Origin: an uncultured Eubacteriales bacterium
Lineage (GTDB): Bacteria > Bacillota > Clostridia > Oscillospirales > CAG-382
Direction of reading: 5' to 3'
NCBI GenBank assembly: GCA_900554405.1
Contig: USHI01000021.1
Coordinates: 1 to 13,127, forward strand
Length of the DNA: 13,127 nt
Shown: one piece after another, positions 6,413 to 13,127 of the stretch
How the letters are laid out: each line of letters starts with the position of its first letter
Position numbering within the stretch: the stretch's first letter is position 1
Position numbers and translations under genes: made by a program
The notes under the pieces: generated by a model
What the model was told of the DNA's origin: nothing
The model's input: the letters and a program-made list of their open reading frames with translations, nothing else
The model's database searches: none

Positions 6413-6997
6413 TCAGTGCTTTTCGGTTTTTTCAACGGCGGTGCAGATTGCAGGGGAAACAAGGACCGTCGTCGCGAGCTCGAACAGGAAGTTGACCCCG
6501 ACAAGCCCGAGGATCACGAAGCTGAAAGCGTTACTCCCGCCCGCCGCTTCATAAAGATTTTCGCGGAAGAGTGTCGAATACCCGAGCACGAACAGCAGTG
6601 TGTTGAAAAACGGCGCTGAAGCCGCGGTGATCACATAACGCAGAACGCGCCCGGTTTTTTTACCGAGCAGATCCGCAACAATGCCGACAAGCAGCCCGGC
6701 AAGCGCGCCGCGCACGGCGGAAACGACAAACGTGAAGAAGGGATTGACCTGTAGAAGCACCGCGCCGCCGGTGTCGATCCCGAAAAGGCACTGGGCAAAG
6801 ACCGTAAGCCCGAAAACGCCGCCGATGATCGCGCCGCCCTTTTTTCCGCAGAATACCGCCGCGACAACGACCGGCACCATAGCGAACGAAAAGCGGAACT
6901 GACCGACCGCCGGAATGACGGCGGCAAGCATCTGGAGCACAAATGTCACAGCGGAAAGCAGGGCAAGAAAGACAAGCTGTCTTTTATTTGTTTTCAT
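6413..6997 (-). CDS. ECF transporter S component (substrate-binding membrane subunit), substrate unknown
   Basis: The 194-residue protein is almost wholly hydrophobic, with about five or six membrane helices. Runs such as FLALLSAVTFVLQMLAAVIP, VPVVVAAVFCGKKGGAIIGG and SAPFFNTLLFVLGYSTLF fit the ECF-type S components (EcfT-family transporters for vitamins such as folate, pantothenate, riboflavin or metals). These capture the substrate and use a shared EcfA/EcfA'/EcfT module, which is not in this window. GGAGGTACC six bases before the ATG fixes the start at 6997. The gene leads a two-gene reverse operon with typA. No residue pattern lets me choose the ligand. A generic small membrane protein is the main alternative. 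Confidence 0.7.
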   Translation of the reverse strand: MKTNKRQLVFLALLSAVTFVLQMLAAVIPAVGQFRFSFAMVPVVVAAVFCGKKGGAIIGGVFGLTVFAQCLFGIDTGGAVLLQVNPFFTFVVSAVRGALAGLLVGIVADLLGKKTGRVLRYVITAASAPFFNTLLFVLGYSTLFRENLYEAAGGSNAFSFVILGLVGVNFLFELATTVLVSPAICTAVEKTEKH

Positions 6998-7057
6998 AAT
7001 GGTACCTCCGTTGCGGTGTCCCCGCAGAGCGCATACCGCACCTTCATATAATACCAT

Positions 7058-7085
7058 ATTATACACAAAAATTCCCGTGTTGCAA
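7058..7085 (-). promoter_or_regulatory. Promoter for the ECF S component and typA
   Basis: On the reverse strand TTGCAA (7080-7085) lies 16 bases before TATAAT (7058-7063). The resulting leader of about 55 bases contains TGCGGT...ACCGCA, a possible hairpin just before the SD. I could not match it to a known riboswitch. Confidence 0.6.
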
Positions 7086-7126
7086 TGTGCAGAATAAATA
7101 ATTTTTCGTGTTCCGCCATTTTTCCC

Positions 7127-7155
7127 TTTATTTTATCGTACAATAGTGGTATAAT
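7127..7155 (+). promoter_or_regulatory. Promoter for murC
   Basis: TATAAT at 7150-7155 is preceded by TG at 7147-7148, giving an extended -10 element (TGGTATAAT). The -35 region TTTATT (7127-7132) is weak but 17 bases away. It faces away from the ECF promoter. Confidence 0.6.
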
Positions 7156-7196
7156 GATCGGGAAAATGCAAGTCGCAGCTACGGAGGGAAACCGTT

Positions 7197-8564
7197 TTGG
7201 GGATAAAAGATCTTAAAAAAGGCGCGCGCCTTTATTTTTTGGGCATCGGCGGGGTGAGTATGTCCGCCATTGCAACGATACTTTCCGCACGCGGGTATAC
7301 CGTTGCGGGGTACGACCGCGCATCCTCGCCGGCAACGGATGCACTGCGCGAAAAAGGCATCGACGTCAGCTTTGATTTCGACCCTGCCGTTCTTTCCGCG
7401 TTTGATGCCGTTGTTTATTCGGCGGCATTCGGAAGCGATCACCCGGTGATGAAGCAGACAGCGGCAACAGGGATCCCGCTTATTTCGCGGGCGGAAATGC
7501 TCGGCCATGTCGCGGAGCACCACGCAAATTCGGTCGCCGTCGCGGGGACACACGGTAAATCCACCACAAGCGGTATGCTCGGTCACATTTTTCTGAACGC
7601 ATCCGGCTGCGACCCGACGGTAATTGTCGGTGCGACAATGCGCGACGTGAATTCCGCATACCGTATCGGCAGCGACGAAAATTTCATTTATGAGGCGTGC
7701 GAGTACAAAGACAGCTTCCTTTCCTTTTTTCCGCACGCATCCGTCGTACTCAACATATCGCTCGATCACACCGATTATTTCAAGAGCATGGAACAGCTTT
7801 GCTCCTCCTTCACCCGCTTCATGAACAATTGCGACGAAAGCGGATATGCTCTTTATAACCTCGATTGCGAAAACTGCATACGCGCCGCCGACGGCGTTAC
7901 AAGGCAAAAGATAACGTTCAGCGCCGCGGGAAACGAAAAAGCCGATTACCGCGCCGAAAATATCACCGAACGCAAAGGGCTTTATGAATACGACCTCTTC
8001 CGCGGGAATGAATTCATCGTGCATATTTCGCTTTCCGTGCCGGGGGCGCACAATGTATCCGATTCGCTTGCCGCCGCCGCCGTATGCGACATAAGCGGGA
8101 TATCACCGCAGGATATCGCAAGCGGTATAAAAAGCTTTTACGGCGTGGGCAGGCGCTTTGAACGTGTGGGCGAAGCGAATGGTGCGGCGGTTTACGACGA
8201 TTACGCCCACCACCCGGATGAAATCAAAGCTACGCTTGCCGCCGCACGTCAGCTTGCGGGGGCAGCAGGGCGCGTGATATGCGTTTTTCAGCCCCACAAT
8301 TATTCACGCCTGCACGACCTGTACGCCGAGTTCACAAAAGCATTTGCGGATGCGGATAAGCTGTATCTCTGCCCGCTTTATGCCGCACGCGGAACCTGCG
8401 GCAGCGACGTTTCCTCCGAAACGCTTGCGCGCGACACCGGCGGCATATACTGCGATTCTTTCGAAAAGGCAAAGAAAGCCGTCATGAGTTCCGCACATAG
8501 CGGCGATATAGTGATGATAATGGGCGCCGGGGACATATACAGGCTTTCGGAAAGCTTTATGTGA
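7197..8564 (+). CDS. murC: UDP-N-acetylmuramate--L-alanine ligase
   Basis: The 455-residue product is a full-length Mur ligase. It shows the Rossmann UDP-binding motif FLGIGGVSMSAIA (14-26), the ATP loop GTHGKSTTSG (117-126), the family EACEYKDSFL and LDHTDYF (166-175, 189-195), PGAHNVSDSLAA (282-293) and the C-terminal DDYAHHPDEIKATLAAAR (334-351) with QPHNYSR (365-371). MurC adds L-Ala to UDP-MurNAc in the cytoplasm, the first peptide step of peptidoglycan synthesis. The start TTG at 7197 follows ACGGAGGG (7181-7188), and no earlier ATG fits. The gene appears monocistronic. Conserved GTHGKT is GTHGKS here, a mild change in the phosphate loop. MPL is excluded by length and motifs. Confidence 0.95.
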   Translation: MGIKDLKKGARLYFLGIGGVSMSAIATILSARGYTVAGYDRASSPATDALREKGIDVSFDFDPAVLSAFDAVVYSAAFGSDHPVMKQTAATGIPLISRAEMLGHVAEHHANSVAVAGTHGKSTTSGMLGHIFLNASGCDPTVIVGATMRDVNSAYRIGSDENFIYEACEYKDSFLSFFPHASVVLNISLDHTDYFKSMEQLCSSFTRFMNNCDESGYALYNLDCENCIRAADGVTRQKITFSAAGNEKADYRAENITERKGLYEYDLFRGNEFIVHISLSVPGAHNVSDSLAAAAVCDISGISPQDIASGIKSFYGVGRRFERVGEANGAAVYDDYAHHPDEIKATLAAARQLAGAAGRVICVFQPHNYSRLHDLYAEFTKAFADADKLYLCPLYAARGTCGSDVSSETLARDTGGIYCDSFEKAKKAVMSSAHSGDIVMIMGAGDIYRLSESFM

Positions 8565-8595
8565 CGACATTTTTCGCACAAAAGCAAAAAAAGGC

Positions 8596-8624
8596 TTGAC
8601 AAAGCCCCCAAAATGTTATATAGT
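8596..8624 (+). promoter_or_regulatory. Promoter for rpmB
   Basis: TTGACA (8596-8601) and TATAGT (8619-8624) are 17 bases apart. The -35 box is inside a small inverted repeat GGCTT-GACA-AAGCC (8593-8606). Confidence 0.75.
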
Positions 8625-8666
8625 AGGTTGTTCGATTTTTTACGGAATATTTTGGAGGTGGAATAA

Positions 8667-8855
8667 ATGGCAAAGTGTTCGGTTTGCGGAAAGGGCGTTA
8701 CCTTCGGTTGCAACGTTTCCCATTCCCACAGGAGAACCAACAGGAGCTGGAAGCCCAACATCAGGAAGGTAAAAGCCAACCTTAACGGCACCGTGAAGCA
8801 TGTTTATGTTTGCTCCCGTTGCCTCAGAAGCGGCAAGGTCACCCGCGCTGTCTGA
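8667..8855 (+). CDS. rpmB: Large-subunit ribosomal protein bL28, zinc-binding form
   Basis: The 62-residue protein begins MAKCSVCGKGVTFGCNVSHS and continues with HRRTNRSWKPNIRKVKA, the L28 core, ending in VYVCSRCLRSGKVTRAV. Cys4/Cys7 and Cys49/Cys52 make the zinc ribbon of the C+ form. L28 is in the 50S subunit near L1 and the E site. GGAGGTGG before the ATG and its own promoter and terminator make this a single-gene unit, as is common in Firmicutes. Confidence 0.97.
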   Translation: MAKCSVCGKGVTFGCNVSHSHRRTNRSWKPNIRKVKANLNGTVKHVYVCSRCLRSGKVTRAV

Positions 8856-8870
8856 TAATCGGCAAAGCAG

Positions 8871-8909
8871 AAAAGCAGTCGCTCGTTGCGGCTGCTTTTG
8901 TTTTTTTTT
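8871..8909 (+). terminator. Intrinsic terminator after rpmB
   Basis: AAAAGCAGTCGC (8871-8882) pairs with GCGGCTGCTTTT (8888-8899) around a TCGTT loop and is followed by a long T run (8901-8909). The stop of the reverse-strand acetyltransferase gene is five bases away, so the hairpin may serve both strands. Confidence 0.9.
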
Positions 8910-8913
8910 CGTT

Positions 8914-9513
8914 CTACCGCCCCGTGCCGGCTGCGGAATGCGCGGCAAGGTATTGCTCCAGCGTAAGCCGGTAATGTGCGATACTGCGCAGCACGCCCTT
9001 GATCTCCATTTCGTTTTCGCAGACCCTTTCGAGCCCGTAGCCGACGCGTTCCGCCAGCCTGCGGGAGGGGATGTTTTCGGCAATGATGCGCAGGCGCGCC
9101 TCGCACAGGCCGAGCGTTTCGAAGGCAAGGGCGGTAACGGCGGAGAGAGCCTCCGTCATATACCCCTTTCCCTGCTCCCACGGGGCAAGGACATAGCCTA
9201 TCTCGCACCATTCGTTTTCACTGTCGATATAGGCGAATCCGCAGGTGCCGATCATTCTGCCGTCCGACTTTTTTGCGACGGTCCAATCACAGTAAAGCCC
9301 GCGTCGACAGCGCTTTTGCAGCGATTCTATATACCCCTCTGTCTGAAACCTGTTTATATGCGGCTCCCACAGCAGATAACGGCAGACCTCCGGCAGTGAT
9401 GCATAGGCATACATATCGTCGGTATCGGATAATTCCGGTTCCCGCACAAGCAGGCGCTTTGTTTCCAGCGGAAGCGATTTCATGAGTTTTTTTCGTACAG
9501 ATCGTTCGTTCAT
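8914..9513 (-). CDS. GNAT family N-acetyltransferase (RimJ/RimL-like)
   Basis: The 199-residue product has the GNAT fold signs of the RimJ/RimL group: ETKRLLVREPELSDTDDMY at the N-terminus (17-35), strand IGTCGFAYIDSENEWCEIGYVLAP (about 88-111), the acetyl-CoA pyrophosphate loop APWEQGKGYMTEAL (110-123) and the helix AENIPSRRLAERVGYGLE (145-162). Such enzymes acetylate protein N-termini, nucleosides, antibiotics or small amines; the substrate here is unknown. GGAG before the ATG at 9513 supports the start, though Met11 is an alternative closer to the domain. The gene is alone on its strand and converges with rpmB. No resistance context is visible. Confidence 0.85.
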   Translation of the reverse strand: MNERSVRKKLMKSLPLETKRLLVREPELSDTDDMYAYASLPEVCRYLLWEPHINRFQTEGYIESLQKRCRRGLYCDWTVAKKSDGRMIGTCGFAYIDSENEWCEIGYVLAPWEQGKGYMTEALSAVTALAFETLGLCEARLRIIAENIPSRRLAERVGYGLERVCENEMEIKGVLRSIAHYRLTLEQYLAAHSAAGTGR

Positions 9514-9533
9514 GGCAATTTCTCCGTTTGATT

Positions 9534-9562
9534 ATGATATCACCGTCGGCGCGGTTTTTCAA
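9534..9562 (-). promoter_or_regulatory. Promoter for the GNAT gene
   Basis: On the reverse strand TTGAAA (9557-9562) and TATCAT (9534-9539) are 17 bases apart, ending about 20 bases before the ATG. A moderate match to consensus. Confidence 0.55.
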
Positions 9563-9630
9563 GCTGTATGCACCGCCGCACGGCAAAAAATTTTTTAACC
9601 TTCCCCGCCGCTTCAATTGCTATATTTGCC

Positions 9631-9659
9631 TTGACATAACGGCGTTCGGGATGTATAAT
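9631..9659 (+). promoter_or_regulatory. Consensus SigA promoter for the lipoprotein gene
   Basis: TTGACA (9631-9636) and TATAAT (9654-9659) are 17 bases apart, a perfect match, and lie 40-70 bases before the ATG. The gene is therefore probably well expressed in growing cells. Confidence 0.88.
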
Positions 9660-9701
9660 GACAATGTGCATAAATACTTGGCTATTAGGAGGACTCGCCT
9701 T

Positions 9702-12116
9702 ATGAAAAAAGGCATCTTGTGTATTCTTTTGTCGGTGATAATGCTTTTGCCGGTGCTCACTTCCTGCCAGCAGGAAGCCGATTTCACCGAAAAAGCGGCA
9801 AGCGTCTACACACTTTACACCATCGTCGACGAAAGTACCACCAAAGAGGATATAATCAACGTTGAGCTCGCACTCAACCGTATTATATATTACCGCCTTA
9901 ACATGATCCTCAAGCTCGAGGCGGTCACCGAGGCCGAATACGACGATCTTATCGCAAAGCGCTTTGAAGAGCTCCAACAGATCGAGGATGACAAAAAGAT
10001 CAAAAAGGACGAATCGAGCAAAGCCAACACTCTCTTCTCCAACGGGGGCGATAATTCCGAAGAAGAGATCATGACCGGCGACAGGATACTCAGCCTTCTT
10101 TCCGACGGGCAGGATATCCCGCTCAAAAATCCGCGGCTTGATATATTCCTCGTGCGCGGGTACGACAACTATTATGAGCTTGCCACCAACGACAAGCTTG
10201 CCGCGCTTGATGAAAAGCTGAACAACGAAGCCAAATCACTCAAGTCCTCCATACACTCCACACTGTTCACGGCAGCAAAGGTCAACAACAAGACATACGG
10301 TGTCCCCGTCAATAATGCGATCGGTAATTACACCTACCTTGTTTTCGATAAGGAACTGCTCGAAAAATACGGTGTCGACCCCAACACCATCAAATCGATG
10401 GAGGACCTCAACGACTATCTGCGCGAAGTGAAGAGCGGCGAAAAGAATGTTATCCCGCTTAAAAACACCTACCCCTCCGCAAGCATAGATTTCCTTTCCC
10501 GCGACGGCTTCCCCGCCATCGTCACCTCCACCAAATCTATCGTTTCCGCTTATGACAACGATGCTTTCAATTCCTACATTTCCATGATAACCCGCTATAA
10601 GGCGCTCGGTTATTTCGAAAGCGAGGAAGAAACGGACGATCCTGTCTGTGCGGTCAGCATTGAAAGCGGCAATATCGATGATATCAAAGCGGAATACGAA
10701 AAGAGCGGCAGAGAATGCGTTTACTCGCTCTATTCCAACCCTATCGCCACCAACGAAAACGCGATCAGCAACATTTTCTGCATTTCCAAATTCGTCGTTT
10801 CCAACGAACTTACCGATGTTGTCAAGCTCATCACCGCGCTCAACACCGATGAGCAGCTCATGAACATTCTCGCCTACGGCGTGGAAAACGTCAACTACAC
10901 CCTCAACGAAAAGAAGCAGGTCGTTCCGCTTCGCGGCAACACATACAGCATCAAACCGGAATACACCGGCAACTGCTTCCTCACCTACACACTTGCAACG
11001 GAAGATCCGGACAAATGGGTCAAAGCGGTCAAGCAGAACCAGGATGCAAGGCTTTCGCCTTCCGTCGGCTTCACCTCCTCCATTGCTTCCTATGTTTACA
11101 CGGTAACGGCTGAAAACGCAACCGAAGAACACCCCGCGGGCAGCGAAGTCACGGTTTACGAACCGGATTATATCGAAATAATCAACGGCATTGTCGAAAA
11201 ATACTACCCCGCACTGATGGACGGCACGGCGCTCACCATCGATCACGCCGAAATGTACGCACAGGCGCAGGAAGCCGCTTACGCCGCTATCCGTGCAGAG
11301 GTCGAAAAATATTATATCGAATACAGGCTCAATCCCACATATATCCAGAGCATACGCGAAGCGTTTATTGCACGCAACGGGGCTCAGATCAGAGCGGATG
11401 CCACTGCATCCGCCATGGAAACCATCAATTACAATGTCCGCCGCAAGCTGAGAAACGAATACAGCAAGCAGTGGATGGATGAATTCAAGAAAGCAAATCC
11501 GGACGCAAGCGAAAACGATGCATATGCCTATGTCGAAACGAAGCTCACGGATGAATTCGTCGCGGAGCATCTGAACGACTACTTCTCCGAAGAAGATATC
11601 CAGACCAATATCGACACGGAATACAAAAACCTCCTTTCGGAGCGTCTGGAAGCCAGCCTGAGCAACGCTTACGATACCCCCGCTTATATAGCGCTCAAGA
11701 ACCGCACGCTCAATTCCGAGGAATTCAAAAAAGAGCTCGAGACACGCGAACGGTTTGACGGTCCCGTCAACACCGACAAGGAATTCGACAGGCTCATCAC
11801 CGAAGAGATCAAGAAGTACACCGGCGCGATGATCGAGAAAATGAACACCGCGATCGAAGAAGCAATAACCGGATTCGTGACCGAAAACAAGGATCTCCTC
11901 GGCAAGGACGAAAACGAGTTTTACTACGAGCTCGGCTATTACAACCGCACCGAAAAGCAATACGGCGAGGATGAAAGCCAGCCCGTCGATGATAACGGCG
12001 ACCCGATAATCGAATACGAGTATTCCCCGAAATACGAAACCGCATTCGAATACGTTCTCCAGGAAAAGATCACGAACGTATATTACAAGATATTCGGCAC
12101 GCCCGACGGCAACTGA
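9702..12116 (+). CDS. Lipoprotein with a solute-binding-like domain and a long C-terminal helical region
   Basis: The ATG at 9702 follows TAGGAGG by nine bases and gives 804 residues. A hydrophobic leader ends in the lipobox LTSC (Cys22), so the protein is predicted to be lipid-anchored outside the membrane. Residues about 35-510 resemble family 1 (sugar/peptide type) solute-binding proteins of ABC importers: YGVPVNNAIGNYTYLVFDKE (199-218), LLEKYGVDPNTI and ITALNTDEQLMNILAYGVEN (377-396). The remaining 294 residues are mainly charged helix (for example 511-600 and 690-730), not part of a normal binding protein, and I do not recognise them. No permease or ATPase gene is adjacent, so the partner, if any, is elsewhere. 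A structural or surface role is possible. Confidence 0.75.
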   Translation: MKKGILCILLSVIMLLPVLTSCQQEADFTEKAASVYTLYTIVDESTTKEDIINVELALNRIIYYRLNMILKLEAVTEAEYDDLIAKRFEELQQIEDDKKIKKDESSKANTLFSNGGDNSEEEIMTGDRILSLLSDGQDIPLKNPRLDIFLVRGYDNYYELATNDKLAALDEKLNNEAKSLKSSIHSTLFTAAKVNNKTYGVPVNNAIGNYTYLVFDKELLEKYGVDPNTIKSMEDLNDYLREVKSGEKNVIPLKNTYPSASIDFLSRDGFPAIVTSTKSIVSAYDNDAFNSYISMITRYKALGYFESEEETDDPVCAVSIESGNIDDIKAEYEKSGRECVYSLYSNPIATNENAISNIFCISKFVVSNELTDVVKLITALNTDEQLMNILAYGVENVNYTLNEKKQVVPLRGNTYSIKPEYTGNCFLTYTLATEDPDKWVKAVKQNQDARLSPSVGFTSSIASYVYTVTAENATEEHPAGSEVTVYEPDYIEIINGIVEKYYPALMDGTALTIDHAEMYAQAQEAAYAAIRAEVEKYYIEYRLNPTYIQSIREAFIARNGAQIRADATASAMETINYNVRRKLRNEYSKQWMDEFKKANPDASENDAYAYVETKLTDEFVAEHLNDYFSEEDIQTNIDTEYKNLLSERLEASLSNAYDTPAYIALKNRTLNSEEFKKELETRERFDGPVNTDKEFDRLITEEIKKYTGAMIEKMNTAIEEAITGFVTENKDLLGKDENEFYYELGYYNRTEKQYGEDESQPVDDNGDPIIEYEYSPKYETAFEYVLQEKITNVYYKIFGTPDGN

Positions 12117-12136
12117 TTATCACAAACAAAACGCAA

Positions 12137-12171
12137 AACAGGTACACGGCAAAACGTGTACCTGTTTTTTT
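12137..12171 (+). terminator. Intrinsic terminator after the lipoprotein gene
   Basis: AACAGGTACACG (12137-12148) and CGTGTACCTGTT (12155-12166) form a 12-pair stem with a GCAAAA loop, followed by TTTTT. Confidence 0.92.
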
Positions 12172-12183
12172 CTGCCATAAACA

Positions 12184-12215
12184 GCAAAAAGCCGCCCGGG
12201 CGGGCGGCCTTTTGC
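12184..12215. terminator. GC-rich hairpin, possible bidirectional terminator
   Basis: GCCGCCC (12191-12197) pairs with GGGCGGC (12202-12208) around GGGC, and the flanking GCAAAA (12184-12189) and TTTTGC (12210-12215) extend the stem past one mismatch. With A and T runs on both sides it could end transcripts from either direction, including the small reverse-strand gene to its right. Confidence 0.6.
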
Positions 12216-12253
12216 CTGAAAGGAAAACTGTTTTTCAATAGGGGGGGGATAAC

Positions 12254-12319
12254 ATGAAAAACTGTAAGAGGAGAATCTTTGATGTACCTTACGCTTATCA
12301 TTATATCCCGAATGCTTAA
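12254..12319 (+). CDS. Possible 21-residue peptide ORF behind a G8 tract
   Basis: ATG at 12254 stands five bases after GGGGGGGG (12241-12248), an SD-like sequence. The frame gives 21 residues beginning MKNCKRRIFD, with an aromatic patch YAYHY near the C-terminus, and a TAA at 12317-12319. I know no family for it. It has no visible promoter of its own; the upstream terminators make expression doubtful. An inverted repeat (12226-12235 with 12254-12263, one mismatch) places the G tract in a hairpin loop and the start codon in its stem. Confidence 0.2.
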   Translation: MKNCKRRIFDVPYAYHYIPNA

Positions 12320-12347
12320 AGCAAGCTTTAATGCCAAAAAAAAACTT

Positions 12348-12527
12348 TCAGCCCCCGAAAATTATCCGGAGCAGATACAGCACAAGCGCGATAAACACCC
12401 CGCCGGCCAAAAGCCGTGGCACGAGCATCATATTGCGGCGCGCGCGGCGTTTTTCCGCCTCCGTGACATTGTGCATAGCTTTTTCGTAAGCTTCGATCTT
12501 GGCGCGGGCTTCGGCTTCTGTTTCCAT
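12348..12527 (-). CDS. Small protein with a C-terminal membrane helix, possibly 5'-truncated
   Basis: From ATG 12527 the product is 59 residues: a charged helical part starting METEAEARAKIEAYEKAMHN and a hydrophobic segment LLAGGVFIALVLYLLRII at the end, so it would be anchored in the membrane by its tail. I do not recognise the family. The SD before this ATG is weak (CAGG six bases away). The frame stays open upstream with plausible coding sequence (KKRLVADPREVTLHDKTDF) as far as about 12590, where it runs into the rsmB-like fragment. The ATG may therefore be internal and the true N-terminus missing. Confidence 0.5.
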   Translation of the reverse strand: METEAEARAKIEAYEKAMHNVTEAEKRRARRNMMLVPRLLAGGVFIALVLYLLRIIFGG

Positions 12528-12569
12528 AAACCTGTTTTGCCTGAAATCGGTTTTATCGTGCAGTGTCAC

Positions 12570-12950
12570 CTCACGCGGGTCGGCAACAAGCCGCTTCTTT
12601 TCCTCGCCGACGCCTCCTGCCCGCCTCTCGCGAAGGCTCCCGGAGACGTGCTTCTGGATGTGCCCTGCTCAGGGCTCGGCGTGCTCGCGAGGCGTCCTGA
12701 CATACGCAGAAGAAAGCAGGACTTTGCCGCGTACGCGGCGCTGCAGGAGCGCATTCTGGCAAAGGCCGCGGCCCTTTCCGGAAAGGGCGCTTCTCTCTTT
12801 TATATGACCTGCACCGTGAACCGCGCGGAAAACGAGGACGTGGTCAGAAAGGCCGAGAGTGAGGGCCTCTGCCGTATCGAGGCGGAGTGGAAAACGCCCG
12901 TGGATTCGCCCCTGGAGGGCATGTACGGAGCCAGGCTGACCGTTATCTAG
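12570..12950 (+). pseudogene. 3' fragment of an RsmB-type 16S rRNA m5C methyltransferase gene
   Basis: The frame from about 12570 to the TAG at 12948-12950 encodes the C-terminal end of a Fmu/RsmB-family RNA cytosine-5 methyltransferase. It has motif IV, GDVLLDVPCSGLGVLARRPD with its Cys (12657 onward), and motif VI YMTCTVNRAENEDVV, whose Cys is the nucleophile in this family; it ends normally with LEGMYGARLTVI. The N-terminal NusB-like domain and the SAM-binding motif (family DxCAAPGGK) are absent, and the open frame upstream is the antisense of the small gene. No start codon with an SD precedes the fragment. The left edge is approximate. It could be a broken gene or an assembly join. The stop overlaps the convergent parB-like stop by four bases. 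Confidence 0.75.
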
Positions 12951-13127
12951 GCGTTGTTCCCTTTTTCCCCGACTGTTCCGTCCGCACCGGATTCCGTTCC
13001 GGCTTCTTCAGCCCGGCCATCGAGTCCGAGTGTCGAGAGAATGCGCAGAAGCTCCTCCTCGCTTTTGTAGGCGAGGCTCACGCGTCCCTTCTGGGGCGTA
13101 CCGGAAATCCGGGTGCGGCAGTGCAGG
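12947..13127 (-). CDS. C-terminal end of a ParB-like chromosome partitioning protein (partial)
   Basis: On the reverse strand, 59 codons read in from the window edge to a TAG at 12947-12949. The segment TRISGTPQKGRVSLAYKSEEELLRILSTL matches the C-terminal dimerisation end of ParB/Spo0J proteins (GTxxKGRIxIxYxSxEELxRI). A low-complexity acidic tail (about 25 residues) follows. ParB binds parS sites near the origin and loads SMC with ParA/Soj. Noc, a paralogue, shares this fold, and only the tail is seen. The convergent stop overlap with the rsmB-like fragment shows these two belong to the same original genome stretch. Confidence 0.65.
   Translation of the reverse strand, partial: LHCRTRISGTPQKGRVSLAYKSEEELLRILSTLGLDGRAEEAGTESGADGTVGEKGNNA

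Noticed and set aside
6998..7057. Riboswitch (folate, preQ1 or similar) in the ECF leader
   Set aside because: The leader is short and none of the conserved cores I know could be recognised; only a simple hairpin is visible.
10236..11960. 574-codon reverse-strand ORF inside the lipoprotein gene
   Set aside because: Its residues are typical of antisense to a GAA/AAA-rich coding region (many Phe, Val, Asp, Arg) and it has no SD; the forward gene has a promoter, SD, lipobox and terminator.
12301..12345. Terminator for the small reverse gene made by the TTAAAGC-AA-GCTTTAA palindrome and A9 run
   Set aside because: On the reverse strand the T run comes before the hairpin, not after it, so the order is wrong for an intrinsic terminator.
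12279..12950. A single 223-codon forward ORF
   Set aside because: Only its last roughly 125 codons look like a real protein (RsmB C-terminus). The first part is the antisense of the small reverse-strand gene, so it is not one gene.

Overview
The window reads as a piece of chromosome from a low-to-moderate GC Firmicute of the class Clostridia. The evidence is Gram-positive style: strong GGAGG ribosome binding sites, several near-perfect TTGACA-N17-TATAAT promoters, use of TTG and GTG starts, a Firmicutes-type L10 leader, zinc-ribbon forms of L33 and L28, an ECF-type vitamin transporter subunit and a lipobox solute-binding protein. It may be a metagenome-assembled contig. I could not run any database search, so all names rest on motifs read by eye.

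Positions 1-4480 hold a forward block. A probable tsaB tail overlaps rpiB by ATGA. A strong promoter (555-583) then drives rpmG-secE-nusG-rplK-rplA. A second strong promoter (3259-3287), followed by an L10 leader with an attenuator hairpin, drives rplJ-rplL. A probable L1-binding leader sits in front of rplK. The block ends in a clear terminator straight after rplL; rpoB, the usual next gene, is not there. The most unusual gene is secE: its product carries a signal peptide, a roughly 60-residue Ser/Glu/Ala-rich segment and an extra membrane helix in front of a normal small SecE domain.

Positions 4480-7090 hold a reverse-strand pair, an ECF transporter S component followed by the ribosomal GTPase gene typA, with its own terminator converging on that of rplL. 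From 7127 forward come murC and rpmB, each with its own promoter. A GNAT acetyltransferase gene lies on the reverse strand (8914-9513). A large orphan lipoprotein of the family 1 solute-binding type (9702-12116) follows, with an added C-terminal helical region of about 300 residues and no transporter genes beside it.

The last kilobase is disorderly. After two hairpins there is a G8 tract, a possible 21-residue peptide ORF and a reverse-strand ORF for a small protein with a C-terminal membrane helix. Near 12570 the sequence changes abruptly to the 3' part of an rsmB-like rRNA methyltransferase gene that lacks its N-terminal and SAM-binding regions, followed by the convergent 3' end of a parB-like gene. 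Codon use changes too (GAG instead of GAA). This point is either a real rearrangement or an assembly join and should be treated with caution.

Most of the window is core translation, secretion and cell-wall machinery. I do not see a defence system, a CRISPR array, a mobile element or a tRNA or rRNA gene. The best candidates for something undescribed are the SecE extension, the C-terminal domain of the lipoprotein, and the small overlapping or leader ORFs.
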